Shown here: piece after piece, positions 7,889 to 16,043 of the stretch | Position numbering within the stretch: the stretch's first letter is position 1 | Layout: each line of letters begins with the position of its first letter | Source: a virus | Direction: 5' to 3' (one strand) | DNA length: 62,906 nucleotides | IMG/VR virus record: IMGVR_UViG_3300020183_000075 | Span: 1 to 62,906 of that record | Made by a program: the position numbers and the translations under genes | Notes under the pieces: model-generated | Seen by the model: only the letters and a program-made list of their open reading frames with translations | The model's database searches: none | Told to the model about the DNA's origin: nothing

Positions 7889-9609
7889 ACAAGTCGGCTA
7901 AAGTTCTTTTTCTTTTCTAGTTGAATCACGTTGTTAAATCGGTCTAGTAGTTGATCAGTCTTATGGCTGATCACGAACACGTTTGTTCGTACTCCAAAAC
8001 TAGACAGGAGTTTCATTAGTTCATCCACTCCACCACTGTCCAAACTGGAATCAAAAACTTCATCCAGAATAAGCAGATTAGTATTGACACTGTTCTTCAA
8101 CTTTGCGATCTCTCGCCATGTCAGAAGCAGTGCCAGATCGATTCTCATTTTCTCGCCTTCGCTAAACGATTCATAACAGAACTCGTCACGATGGCGGCTC
8201 TTGATAACTTCATTAAACTCTTCATCTAGATGGAAGTTAGCATAGAAATCCATGCTGTTCAAGTACTTATTTACGTATTTGTTAATCAAAGGAATATAGT
8301 ATTTCACAATCTTTGCTTTGATTCCGCTGTCCTTGAACAAGGATACCAATTTATCATAAGATCGAAGGGTGTCAAGAGTTTTTTGTTTTTTTTCTAGATG
8401 CTTCTGGTGTTTGGCTAACAGTTCTGTTAGGCGATCTTGATTGTCTTGAATTTTGGCCTGTGTATCTGCAGTCTCTGCAACCGCAATCACTTCTTGATCT
8501 AATCGCTCGTTTAGTTTAATTAGAGATTCTATAGTTTGCTCTTTGGCAGAAGCTTTAATCACCAGATCATTGTACTTATTCTGAACAGACGTAATTTTGT
8601 TCAGATTGTTTTTAGACATGGCAATAGCTTCTTTTATGCGGTCCAGCGAGCGATGCTGTTCTTGGGCCTTTTCAGACTTCTCGGCAATGACTGTCTCTTT
8701 GTGTTCTTTACTGATGGTTTGTCTGCAAGTCGGACAACTGTGGTTCTTTTCGAAGAACTGGATATCCGTTTGTATGCTTTCAATGGCGCTTTCGAGTTTA
8801 AAGAGAACGATCTGTTGCTTCTTGAGTTCCGCATTAATTTGATCTCCTGGTTCCAGTTCTGTTTCCAGTTCTTTCATAGTTTTCTGGAATACTTTAAGTT
8901 CTTTAGATAATGACTTTATTGTTTCTGTATTTTCTTCTAAAGTGCGTTTACGGTCGCTTACACGATCCGCAGTATTTTTTTGGTACGACTCTAGTACTTC
9001 TTTGGTTGCACTAATCTTTTCATTTACCAATAATAGTTCTGAATCTACGGTTTGTAGACTACCTTTGGCTACGCCCATCTTGGTCTTGAGCACACCATTC
9101 ATTTCTGAAAAGATACCAATATCTAAGATATTTTCGATTACTAGACGACGATCTGCAGGAGTCAACTGCATGAAGGGAATAAACGAAGACGAACCCAAAA
9201 CAACAACCTGTGAGAACGTTTTATGGTTCATACCAATAATCTGTTCTTCTAGAATGTTTTGGTAGTCTTTGCTTTTAGCGTCTTCATTTAGAAGTTCATC
9301 GTCTTTGTAGATCTTAAAGATCTTGGGGGCAAGACCACGAACAATCTTGTATTCGGTCTTACCTACAGTAAATTCTAATTCTACAACACAGTTCTTCTTA
9401 TTTACAGAATTAACCAGTTGTGGAATATTCATGTTACGAAACGGTTTTCCAAACAAACCAAACGAAATGGAGTCTAGAAATGCAAACGATTTACCGTTAC
9501 CATTAGATCCACATACTAGAGTGGTAGCACTACCATTCAGATTAATTTCCGTAAATGTATTACCAAACGACCCAAAGTTTTTAAAACGAACTTTCTTGAA
9601 TACGATCAA
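7885..9609 (-). CDS. gp46: Recombination endonuclease subunit gp46 (Rad50/SbcC-like ATPase)
   Basis: 574 residues. Walker A (CGSNGNGKSFAFLD) is near residue 35, followed by a long coiled coil broken by the zinc hook SCPTCRQ. After the second half of the coil come the ABC signature SFSEGEKMRID and Walker B LLILDEVFDSSLD. KDSGIKAKIVKYYIPL and ISHKTDQL also match T4 gp46. With gp47 it resects DNA ends for recombination-dependent replication. The start is TTG at 9609, forming TTGA with the gp47 stop and preceded by GGAGAG; no ATG lies near the expected N-terminus. Confidence 0.96.
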   Translation of the reverse strand: MIVFKKVRFKNFGSFGNTFTEINLNGSATTLVCGSNGNGKSFAFLDSISFGLFGKPFRNMNIPQLVNSVNKKNCVVELEFTVGKTEYKIVRGLAPKIFKIYKDDELLNEDAKSKDYQNILEEQIIGMNHKTFSQVVVLGSSSFIPFMQLTPADRRLVIENILDIGIFSEMNGVLKTKMGVAKGSLQTVDSELLLVNEKISATKEVLESYQKNTADRVSDRKRTLEENTETIKSLSKELKVFQKTMKELETELEPGDQINAELKKQQIVLFKLESAIESIQTDIQFFEKNHSCPTCRQTISKEHKETVIAEKSEKAQEQHRSLDRIKEAIAMSKNNLNKITSVQNKYNDLVIKASAKEQTIESLIKLNERLDQEVIAVAETADTQAKIQDNQDRLTELLAKHQKHLEKKQKTLDTLRSYDKLVSLFKDSGIKAKIVKYYIPLINKYVNKYLNSMDFYANFHLDEEFNEVIKSRHRDEFCYESFSEGEKMRIDLALLLTWREIAKLKNSVNTNLLILDEVFDSSLDSGGVDELMKLLSSFGVRTNVFVISHKTDQLLDRFNNVIQLEKKKNFSRLV

Positions 9610-10643
9610 TCTAAACTCTCCATGTAGATCTCACGAACAATATTTTTTAACTCTTCAGGATTGTCCGCTCCCATACCGTCTATTTCACGATTAATAAGGC
9701 TAAGGGTGTCTTCAGAAATATCTAACTCTGCATCTTCCTTAGTCTTATCACTGAGATCTTCAATAATACTAACATTAGCTGGCTCTACAGCATACAATGA
9801 ATCCAAGAACTGGTCAAATTTAATTTCACTCTTTTTCTCGTAAACTATTACCTTGACGTATGTTCCCTTATATCTGGCCGGATCAAAATCTTGAATCAGA
9901 GTTCCGTTTCTCCATTCAATATTATGAAACATCTTTAGAGGATTGGGAATAAACTGAAGTTCACGAGTTTCGGTGTCTAAAATATGAAATCCTTTAGTCT
10001 CGTTGGTATCAATGCTGGTCATCTGATACTGTGTGCCCAGATAATGCACATTACCTTTAGAACTCTTTTTATGGAAATGACCGGTAAGTACTAGATCAAA
10101 CTTCTCTAGGAACTTATCGCTCATACCATCACCAAAGTTTACTCCCGGCATTACTTCATATCCAGACAGTTCTAAATGACCAACCAAAATAGTAGCTTTG
10201 GTATCTGCAATCTTTTGCATAAATCGATCACGGTTTTCTTCGTTGATCCACGGAACCATAAGAATAGTTGCACCATTAAAGCATACTTCTTGTGTATCTT
10301 CGTACAGATGAAATCTGGTATAACAATCACCCATGATTTCTTTAGGAGAATTTAAACGATTTGTGTTCTTATAAAACACATCGTGATTTCCTAGAATGCA
10401 ATGTAGTTGTACGCCATTCTCATCAAACCATTTAATAAATCGCTTCTTAACATGGTGTAGTGTGTTAAAATTAACAAACTTACGGCGGTCAAACAGATCG
10501 CCCATGTGTATCACTTTGGTGATTCCGTGTTCTTTTAGATAAGGAAAAAACTGTTCTTCAAAGAACTTAAGGAAATGATTAAGAAAGATCGGAGAGTCTC
10601 CACGAGCTCCGAAATGCGTATCACTAATTATTGCAATTTTCAT
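9606..10643 (-). CDS. gp47: Recombination endonuclease subunit gp47 (Mre11/SbcD-like)
   Basis: 345 residues with the calcineurin-like phosphoesterase motifs in order: IISDTHFG at the N-terminus (metal ligands D8 and H10), HMGDLFDRR, LGNHDVF, VGHLELSG and LTGHFHKKS. These coordinate two metal ions for 3'-5' exonuclease and endonuclease activity. It partners gp46. The ATG overlaps the gp55 stop as ATGA. The length is close to T4 gp47 (339). Confidence 0.97.
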   Translation of the reverse strand: MKIAIISDTHFGARGDSPIFLNHFLKFFEEQFFPYLKEHGITKVIHMGDLFDRRKFVNFNTLHHVKKRFIKWFDENGVQLHCILGNHDVFYKNTNRLNSPKEIMGDCYTRFHLYEDTQEVCFNGATILMVPWINEENRDRFMQKIADTKATILVGHLELSGYEVMPGVNFGDGMSDKFLEKFDLVLTGHFHKKSSKGNVHYLGTQYQMTSIDTNETKGFHILDTETRELQFIPNPLKMFHNIEWRNGTLIQDFDPARYKGTYVKVIVYEKKSEIKFDQFLDSLYAVEPANVSIIEDLSDKTKEDAELDISEDTLSLINREIDGMGADNPEELKNIVREIYMESLD

Positions 10644-11224
10644 ACTTTCTTGCGACGCTTCTTTCGCTTCTTTGGTTCATATTTTTTAATATCATTTTCA
10701 GATATTTGAAATAAGTCACTTAAAGCTTCGCGTTCGCTATCCTTTTCAAAGTAGTTTTCTTTAAACCACTTATGTAGTGTACCATCATCCATCTCTTCTG
10801 TCAACTTAAATTTAACGTAAGCTTGCTTTTTTTCTCGTTCTATTCGTCTTAAAAAGGCATAGTATATTATTTGAGTAAAATATGAAAATGGATTTTTAGA
10901 TTTACGTGGATTAAAATTGTGAGCATACATCAAACAATTTTCTATCGCATCACCTATCATTTCATCTTTATAAGAATATTTTGTAAAATTAGATTTAGAA
11001 CATAATCGTTCAGCTATCTTTAAAAAACACTCTCCTATAAAGTTTGAAACTGGCGGACGATCATCACCACTTTCTTCTGCTTCTTTAATTTCTTTTTTCC
11101 ATTTTACCATTTCATCTAAAAACTTTTTATTATCAACATAATGTTCATCATTTGTTTTTAATTTTTTAGATCTTTTTATAGGTTCTTCGTTTTTAGATTT
11201 TTTAGACTTTCCACTTGACATCAT
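10640..11224 (-). CDS. gp55: Late-transcription sigma factor gp55
   Basis: 194 residues. YKDEMIGDAIENCLMYAHNF, NPFSYFTQIIYYAFLRRIER and EKKQAYVKFKLTEE correspond to the conserved sigma-2-like region of T4 gp55, which recognises the single late-promoter octamer TATAAATA. The start is the first of two tandem ATGs, with AGGAA six bases before it. The C-terminus (KKYEPKKRKKRRKKV) is strongly basic. In T4 the C-terminus holds the sliding-clamp contact, so clamp binding may use SDLFQIS just before this tail. Late promoters fitting this factor lie in front of at least seven genes of the window. Confidence 0.93.
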   Translation of the reverse strand: MMSSGKSKKSKNEEPIKRSKKLKTNDEHYVDNKKFLDEMVKWKKEIKEAEESGDDRPPVSNFIGECFLKIAERLCSKSNFTKYSYKDEMIGDAIENCLMYAHNFNPRKSKNPFSYFTQIIYYAFLRRIEREKKQAYVKFKLTEEMDDGTLHKWFKENYFEKDSEREALSDLFQISENDIKKYEPKKRKKRRKKV

Positions 11225-11272
11225 TTAAAATTCCTGTTATAATATATTGTCTGAGTAAAAAGAAGAATTAAG

Positions 11273-11965
11273 TTATCTGTAATCATCAGAGAAGGGATCA
11301 GGATTCCAATCCGTCCAGCTGTTGCCTAAATTCTTCTTATCTTTCTTATTTCCAGTATACTTACCTGGATTCATACCTTCACCATTACCACTAGTAATTT
11401 CATTTATAATTTCTCCAAACTCTTTACGGTCTAAAATACCTGCTTTTAAGAGTTCAACGATGATATCGGGAGAAAAAACAAGGTTCATAAACACCATTTT
11501 ATCATCAGATTTGCGTTTTGCAAGATCTTTTATATTAGATTCTTCTTCGAAGATCTTGTCGCCCTTTTCGAGCAAATCGCGTATATGTTCATCTAATAGA
11601 TTGAATGGATTGTTGTTGTTTTGTGGTCCTGTTATGCCGTCGAGTGGTATTTTTTTAGCTTTAGGTTTTGGTAAAATATTAGTATCTTGCTTTTGTTTTT
11701 CGACTTCATATAAAGCTGTTACATCACCAGATGCAGTAACAATAGTGTTGATTGCATCTTTTGATATTATTGCAACACGATCATCGGACAGCATCAGCCA
11801 ATCTTTAAGCATAAACAATTCGCGCATTCCACCAAATAAATCTGTTTGAACTGTAGATTTAAAAATCATCGGTCTGTGAATTTTAATAGTATTATCACGA
11901 CCAGCTCTTACACTACCAATTATATCTTCACCCGATTTCAGTTTGATTATTTTGTACTTCTTCAT
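11273..11965 (-). CDS. Unknown protein between gp55 and uvsW; Sm-like N-terminus
   Basis: 230 residues, ATG at 11965 with a strong AAGGAG site four bases upstream. It overlaps the end of uvsW by 38 bases. The first 90 residues look like a small beta barrel of Sm/LSm character: KYKIIKLKSGEDIIGSV, then alternating strands and a LSDDRVAIIS segment. A linker with PKPKAKK and N runs follows, then a helix (FSPDIIVELLKAGILDRKEF) and an acidic aromatic tail (DWNPDPFSDDYR). The position would suit a late-transcription accessory protein like T4 gp33, but I see no convincing sequence match. Function is unassigned. Confidence 0.65.
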   Translation of the reverse strand: MKKYKIIKLKSGEDIIGSVRAGRDNTIKIHRPMIFKSTVQTDLFGGMRELFMLKDWLMLSDDRVAIISKDAINTIVTASGDVTALYEVEKQKQDTNILPKPKAKKIPLDGITGPQNNNNPFNLLDEHIRDLLEKGDKIFEEESNIKDLAKRKSDDKMVFMNLVFSPDIIVELLKAGILDRKEFGEIINEITSGNGEGMNPGKYTGNKKDKKNLGNSWTDWNPDPFSDDYR

Positions 11966-13454
11966 GTTTCTCCTTTGGTAGTTGCACAGATATTAATTTG
12001 TAAGGAAACCCTTCATTAGTATATATTTTTAAACGTTCGTTTAAATGATTAATCCCGTGGTTGACATATTTCTTATAACGTAGATCATCAGCAATGTCAA
12101 TCAATTTCATTTGAACTTTTGATTCGCTTTTTCGTAGCCCTCTACCTATAGACTGTAAAACACGAATCACTGATTTTGATGGCGAAGCAAAAATAATATT
12201 GTGTATGTTTCTAATATTTATGCCTGTTGAACAAGTTCCATATGATGCAATAAGAACGGCATCAGAACCTTTATCCATAACTTTACGAATTTGTTCACGT
12301 TCATCTACTTCCGTAGCACCATGAATAAAATATACAGATTTATTTGAACTTTGTTTTATAAGATCGTGTAATGGTTTGCCTTGTAAATCTACAAAATTAA
12401 AAAGAACTAAAGTATTACCTACCAATTTATTACACAGATCTTTTATAAAAATATTTCTTCTTTTATTTCCTACAACCCAGCGAATTTCATCTACGTACTG
12501 CATTCGTTTAGTGGATTCAATATCTTCTGGTGAGTATTGTAACTGCAAACAATCTATCTTTATACTCGATAATAAATCCTGATCTATAAGTTTTTTTGTT
12601 GTGGTTGTATGGTAGGTGGGACCAAATAACCCTTCAATAACCAATTTATGAGTTTGAGTTCCGTCTAGTGTTCCTGTTGTTCCTATTCTATAGGTTGTTT
12701 TTCTGGCTTTGGTCATTATAGAGTTTAAAGATTTAGCCTTGAACAGATGGCATTCATCACCAAATACGCCAATAAAGTCATCAAAATAATCGTACGGTTG
12801 ATTGTATATGCTCTGCCATGTGGAAATTATAATCCGTTTAGAAGAAGTTTTTTCTTTGCCTGACATCACAGTATGAATATTTCTGTCCGCTTTCCACGAA
12901 TCTTTTTTGGAATATTCTCTGAAATCTGCAGACATCTGAGCAACTAAACTTGTAGTTGGTACTATAATTAAAATTTTTCCACTCGAATGTTTATCTAATA
13001 TCCAACGAGTCAACAAGTACAACATCAAAGACTTACCAGAGCCCGTAGGAGACACCAGGAGGGCTCTGGATCGATCCAAAGCGTGTTGGACGGCTTCCAC
13101 CTGATAATCGTATGGCTTGACTTCTTTACCACCGGCATTTATTATTAATCCGTCTATAAAAGACTTGATTTCTTCTTTAGTTGGTGCAGAATATTCTGCC
13201 AGTGAGCAGTTCCATGTATATCCACGATCTTTTGCAAATTTTACAACCAAATCTAAAAGACCTGCGTATATGGTTTGAGTATACAGATTAAATAGTCGTA
13301 TTTTACCGTCCCATAATCGTTTTTTAAAGGCCGGAGTGTACTGGTAATTAGGTACAGTGAACGTAAAATAACCGTTTAACTCTTTTGCCAGAGAGCGATC
13401 ACATTCTATTTTTAATGAAACAGAATCTGGTTGTGTGATCTGAATATCTACCAA
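11928..13454 (-). CDS. uvsW: UvsW RNA-DNA and DNA helicase
   Basis: 508 residues, close to T4 UvsW (503). It is a superfamily-2 helicase with an N-terminal FKKRLWDGKIRLF module, Walker A SPTGSGKS near residue 137, IIVPTTSLVAQM, the DECH box in GVFGDECHLF, a GTTGTL motif III and a C-terminal QSIGRGLRKSE motif VI. UvsW unwinds R-loops and branched DNA and switches T4 from origin- to recombination-dependent replication. The start is TTG at 13454, directly after the uvsY stop and five bases past AAGGAG. No ATG lies in the matching N-terminal region. Confidence 0.95.
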   Translation of the reverse strand: MVDIQITQPDSVSLKIECDRSLAKELNGYFTFTVPNYQYTPAFKKRLWDGKIRLFNLYTQTIYAGLLDLVVKFAKDRGYTWNCSLAEYSAPTKEEIKSFIDGLIINAGGKEVKPYDYQVEAVQHALDRSRALLVSPTGSGKSLMLYLLTRWILDKHSSGKILIIVPTTSLVAQMSADFREYSKKDSWKADRNIHTVMSGKEKTSSKRIIISTWQSIYNQPYDYFDDFIGVFGDECHLFKAKSLNSIMTKARKTTYRIGTTGTLDGTQTHKLVIEGLFGPTYHTTTTKKLIDQDLLSSIKIDCLQLQYSPEDIESTKRMQYVDEIRWVVGNKRRNIFIKDLCNKLVGNTLVLFNFVDLQGKPLHDLIKQSSNKSVYFIHGATEVDEREQIRKVMDKGSDAVLIASYGTCSTGINIRNIHNIIFASPSKSVIRVLQSIGRGLRKSESKVQMKLIDIADDLRYKKYVNHGINHLNERLKIYTNEGFPYKLISVQLPKEKHEEVQNNQTEIG

Positions 13455-13889
13455 TTACACTCCTTGAGTAAATTTAATCCAATCAATTATTGAACGTATT
13501 TGCCACTGACGATTATTAATAATTTTAACTACATTTTCTAGGTAATCCACTTTTTCTTGTTGAAATGAAACTTTTTCATCCAACTTGATCCAATCAGAAT
13601 CTGCTTCAATCAGTTCGTCTGCTTCGGTTTTTAGAATATTTAATTCAAATGGTTCCCAAGCCAAAGTGTCTAGTTCTTCTTTGCTCATTCTTCCGGTATA
13701 ATATAACCATTTATTTTTTCGTAGCACAGCCTGTTCGCTTTTTAATTTCTTTAAACGAAGCTTTTCGTCCATATAAAAAGTCAAATACTTGTTATGTAAT
13801 TGTGGAGTATTTGCAGATTCACGATCTAAAGCAGTTTCGTCTATCTTTAGATCTTCTTTAATCATGCTCTTAAGTTCTTCAAAGTTCAT
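13455..13889 (-). CDS. uvsY: UvsY recombination mediator
   Basis: 144 residues, close to T4 UvsY (137). It opens with MNFEELKSMIKEDLKID, has A-N-T-P-Q-L-H-N-K-Y where T4 has a similar A-N-N segment, a basic LRLKKLKSEQ helix, YYTGRMSKEELD and a C-terminal IRSIIDWIKF helix. UvsY helps load the UvsX recombinase onto gp32-coated single-stranded DNA. UvsX itself is not in the window. The immediate uvsW neighbour is as in T4. The leader contains a TATAAT box. Confidence 0.9.
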   Translation of the reverse strand: MNFEELKSMIKEDLKIDETALDRESANTPQLHNKYLTFYMDEKLRLKKLKSEQAVLRKNKWLYYTGRMSKEELDTLAWEPFELNILKTEADELIEADSDWIKLDEKVSFQQEKVDYLENVVKIINNRQWQIRSIIDWIKFTQGV

Positions 13890-13894
13890 AATAT

Positions 13895-13922
13895 ATTATA
13901 CTATATTTTTATCAAAAAACAA
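13895..13922 (-). promoter_or_regulatory. Candidate sigma70-like promoter for uvsY-uvsW
   Basis: The minus strand carries a perfect TATAAT (13895-13900), with TTGTTT as a poor -35 sixteen bases further upstream. It lies between the end of the tube-like gene region and uvsY, where late and early expression blocks meet. The short distance to the uvsY ATG (five bases) means the transcript would have almost no leader, so the box may be an AT-rich coincidence. Confidence 0.3.
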
Positions 13923-13925
13923 ATA

Positions 13926-14441
13926 TTAAATAATGGTTTCAACAGTGTATCCGCTGAATGCAAACTCAGCCAGTGCAAGAGCTTCGGTTGACTCTGGCAA
14001 AGTAGAACTGAAAACAATTCCAGATAAACTTACCGGAAATAAGTGTTTAAATATAACTTTAAATTTTGGTTTGTATGAACTATTTGTTAAAAACAACATA
14101 GCATCTGATGTTGTTTTTCCTAAAGTTGTAGTTGTTCCTTTATACGGTAGAGCAGAGCATGACGAATCTAAATTACCATTTCCTTTCATCCAATTCCATA
14201 TTTCTAACCAATTATTGAGATTTTCATCCACTTTAAAAGATATCTGTAAATTTTCAAATCTAAAGTTTCCAACAGGAATATTTACAGGCAGACCAAACGT
14301 TGTTGGTTGTATATCGGTGCCCATAACAATACCTGGCAAGTTTGCTGCTTGGCAAAAATAAGTTATATTGGGCACACGATCTAAAACAAACTCAAAATAG
14401 TTTGTTAGTAATGGATTATGAGAACCGGTATATCCTGCCAT
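13926..14441 (-). CDS. Tail tube-fold protein (gp19 superfamily) in the gp3 slot
   Basis: 171 residues. LLTNYFEFVLDRVPNITYFC, AANLPGI, PVNIPVGNFRFENLQISFKV, NNWLEIWNWM and a final beta-rich segment follow the tube-protein layout also seen at 22010-22603 and 60375-60899. In related marine phages the gene after gp23 is often given as gp3, the tube terminator; I can support only the shared fold. The gene lies beyond the gp23 terminator and has its own late promoter five bases before the ATG. No Shine-Dalgarno is present, and no other Met occurs before residue 40, so this start is hard to avoid. Confidence 0.75.
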   Translation of the reverse strand: MAGYTGSHNPLLTNYFEFVLDRVPNITYFCQAANLPGIVMGTDIQPTTFGLPVNIPVGNFRFENLQISFKVDENLNNWLEIWNWMKGNGNLDSSCSALPYKGTTTTLGKTTSDAMLFLTNSSYKPKFKVIFKHLFPVSLSGIVFSSTLPESTEALALAEFAFSGYTVETII

Positions 14442-14446
14442 ACAAG

Positions 14447-14454
14447 TATTTATG
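14447..14454 (-). promoter_or_regulatory. Late promoter CATAAATA before the tube-like gene
   Basis: Minus-strand CATAAATA, one base from the T4 late consensus TATAAATA and fitting the NATAAATA form reported for a marine relative. It is flanked upstream by the gp23 terminator and ends only five bases before the ATG at 14441. T4 late transcripts start about six bases past the octamer, so the mRNA would begin at or next to the start codon. Confidence 0.7.
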
Positions 14455-14462
14455 AAAACGAA

Positions 14463-14490
14463 AAGGGCTCCCTTTTTAGGGGGAGCCCTT
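14463..14490 (-). terminator. Rho-independent terminator after gp23
   Basis: On the minus strand a perfect ten-base stem AAGGGCTCCC / GGGAGCCCTT encloses the eight-base loop CCTAAAAA and is followed by TTTTCGTTTTC. It lies about 27 bases past the gp23 stop and just before the late promoter of the next gene. It would limit read-through from the highly expressed capsid gene. Confidence 0.92.
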
Positions 14491-14516
14491 GACGTTAGTT
14501 TTAGTTACGGTTTAGA

Positions 14517-16007
14517 TCAGAGACCGAAACCGGTGTTACCGTGAAGATTGTCTACACGGAAGATACGGTAGTAGACGTTACCACTTGTAGCGCTACCAGC
14601 AGTGAGAAGATCCATGCTCTCCGAGAATGGGTTGGCGACCATGCCGTAGCGGGTCTTGAAACCAATCTTGGGCTGGAAAGTATCTTGACCAACTGCACGT
14701 ACCATTTGTAGAGGAACGTATGGGCAGTAGAAGAGACCAGCATCGTATGGGCTGGCTCCACGATAGCCTACGGTTACGAAGTTTAGACCTAATTGAGCGT
14801 ATGGATCAATGTAGACCTTGAACTTGCCGTTGAGGATACCAGCAAAGGTGTTACCGGTATCATCTACCTCTAATTGAGGTTGTAAGGCTGGGGTAAGGTT
14901 TAGGAAACCACCCATGGCGAGAGCTGAAGCAACGTCTGACGAGCAGACGATGAAGTTACCTTTACCACGACGAGTTTCCTTGGCGATTACGTTAGCTTCG
15001 CGTTCGATTTGGAACATGAGACCACGGAAGCGTTCTGCGCTCCAACGACCGTCTGAGTCGGTGTTGAGGTCGTATACGCCACCGCCACCGGTTGGGAAGC
15101 GATTTATTGCATCAAGATCACTTTGTTGGCAACCAGTCTTAGCAACGCGATAGATGGTGTGAATTAGCTCACGGTTGATTTCGTTGAGAATTTCGGTGCT
15201 AAGAATATTAGCAAGTTCGCTCTCAGCGTCAAGACCGTGAACAGCCTTAAGGTCTTGAGCTAGTTCGGTGGTGTACTCGGCCTTTAGAGCACGGGTCTTG
15301 GCTTCTACAGCAACGCGCTCGATGCTGAATGCCATTTCACCAAATTGACGAGCACCAACACCTAGTTGTTCGCCGGTTGTGGTAAGCATTCCACGGAAAT
15401 CATTAAACGACGCATTAGCTAGACCACGGGCACTGGTGGTGTCTAATGAAGCAGTGTAACCACTACCAACTGGGGCTACGCCACCTGTTGCTGAGAATGC
15501 AGCACCAGCAGCGGTACCACCCGAACCACCAAACTTGGCAAAAGCTTCTTGGAAGAGAGCTTCTTGACCGTTACCAGCAGCTTTAACACCAACTGGACCA
15601 CCGGTTGGGCTACCACCTTGGCTGGTGTAGCGGCTTCGCATGGCAAAGATTAGGCCGGTTGGGGCAGTCATTGGTTGAACGCCAGCTAGATCGTAGGCCA
15701 TGAGGTTAGGCATAGAGCGGCGAACTAGGCTGATAAGGATGGGATCGTAACCAGCGAGGTTACCGGCAGCATTGCCGAGACCAGTGTTTACAGCAGTGTT
15801 GCTTACGTTGAAGCCACCACCCATTTCGTTGCCGTACTCGGTGAGGTATTGCTCACGAAGGGCACGCTCTTGGTTTTCTAGTAGAACTGAAGTAACTTTC
15901 TTACGATATGAGTCACCAATCTCAGGAAGGGCCTCGTGATTTAGTAGAGGATTCCATTTTTCTACGAGAGTGTCGTAGGGTGTATTACGTGAAAAGTCCA
16001 TTGACAT
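14517..16007 (-). CDS. gp23: Major capsid protein gp23
   Basis: 496 residues. WNPLLNHEALPEIGDSYRKK, LVRRSMPNLMAYDLAGVQPM and PTGLIFAMRSRY match T4 gp23, and the HK97-type fold continues to the C-terminus. The N-terminus has a prohead-protease site LTE at residues 55-57, aligned with the T4 FLTE cleavage point, so about 57 residues should be removed on maturation. AGGAG precedes the ATG by nine bases. The gene is visibly richer in G+C and in a restricted set of codons than the fibre genes, consistent with high expression. A strong terminator follows. Confidence 0.98.
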   Translation of the reverse strand: MSMDFSRNTPYDTLVEKWNPLLNHEALPEIGDSYRKKVTSVLLENQERALREQYLTEYGNEMGGGFNVSNTAVNTGLGNAAGNLAGYDPILISLVRRSMPNLMAYDLAGVQPMTAPTGLIFAMRSRYTSQGGSPTGGPVGVKAAGNGQEALFQEAFAKFGGSGGTAAGAAFSATGGVAPVGSGYTASLDTTSARGLANASFNDFRGMLTTTGEQLGVGARQFGEMAFSIERVAVEAKTRALKAEYTTELAQDLKAVHGLDAESELANILSTEILNEINRELIHTIYRVAKTGCQQSDLDAINRFPTGGGGVYDLNTDSDGRWSAERFRGLMFQIEREANVIAKETRRGKGNFIVCSSDVASALAMGGFLNLTPALQPQLEVDDTGNTFAGILNGKFKVYIDPYAQLGLNFVTVGYRGASPYDAGLFYCPYVPLQMVRAVGQDTFQPKIGFKTRYGMVANPFSESMDLLTAGSATSGNVYYRIFRVDNLHGNTGFGL

Positions 16008-16033
16008 TTTATGTTTCTCCTTGAAGTTAAATA

Positions 16034-16041
16034 TATTTAGA
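16034..16041 (-). promoter_or_regulatory. Degenerate late promoter before gp23
   Basis: Minus-strand TCTAAATA, one mismatch from TATAAATA, lies 26 bases before the gp23 ATG with AGGAG in between. Placement fits the other late promoters with long leaders. The mismatch at the second base makes this less certain than the perfect copies; gp23 may also be read from the gp22 promoter. Confidence 0.45.
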
Positions 16042-16043
16042 CT

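Noticed and set aside
11322-11849. Plus-strand open frame of 175 codons opposite the Sm-like protein
   Set aside because: Ser/Phe-rich antisense shadow of a real minus-strand gene that has a strong ribosome binding site; no recognisable motif.
12215-12222. Minus-strand CATAAATA inside uvsW
   Set aside because: It lies deep in coding sequence, not near a gene start; AT-rich chance is the simpler reading. The same holds for GATAAATA at 6332-6339 within rnh.
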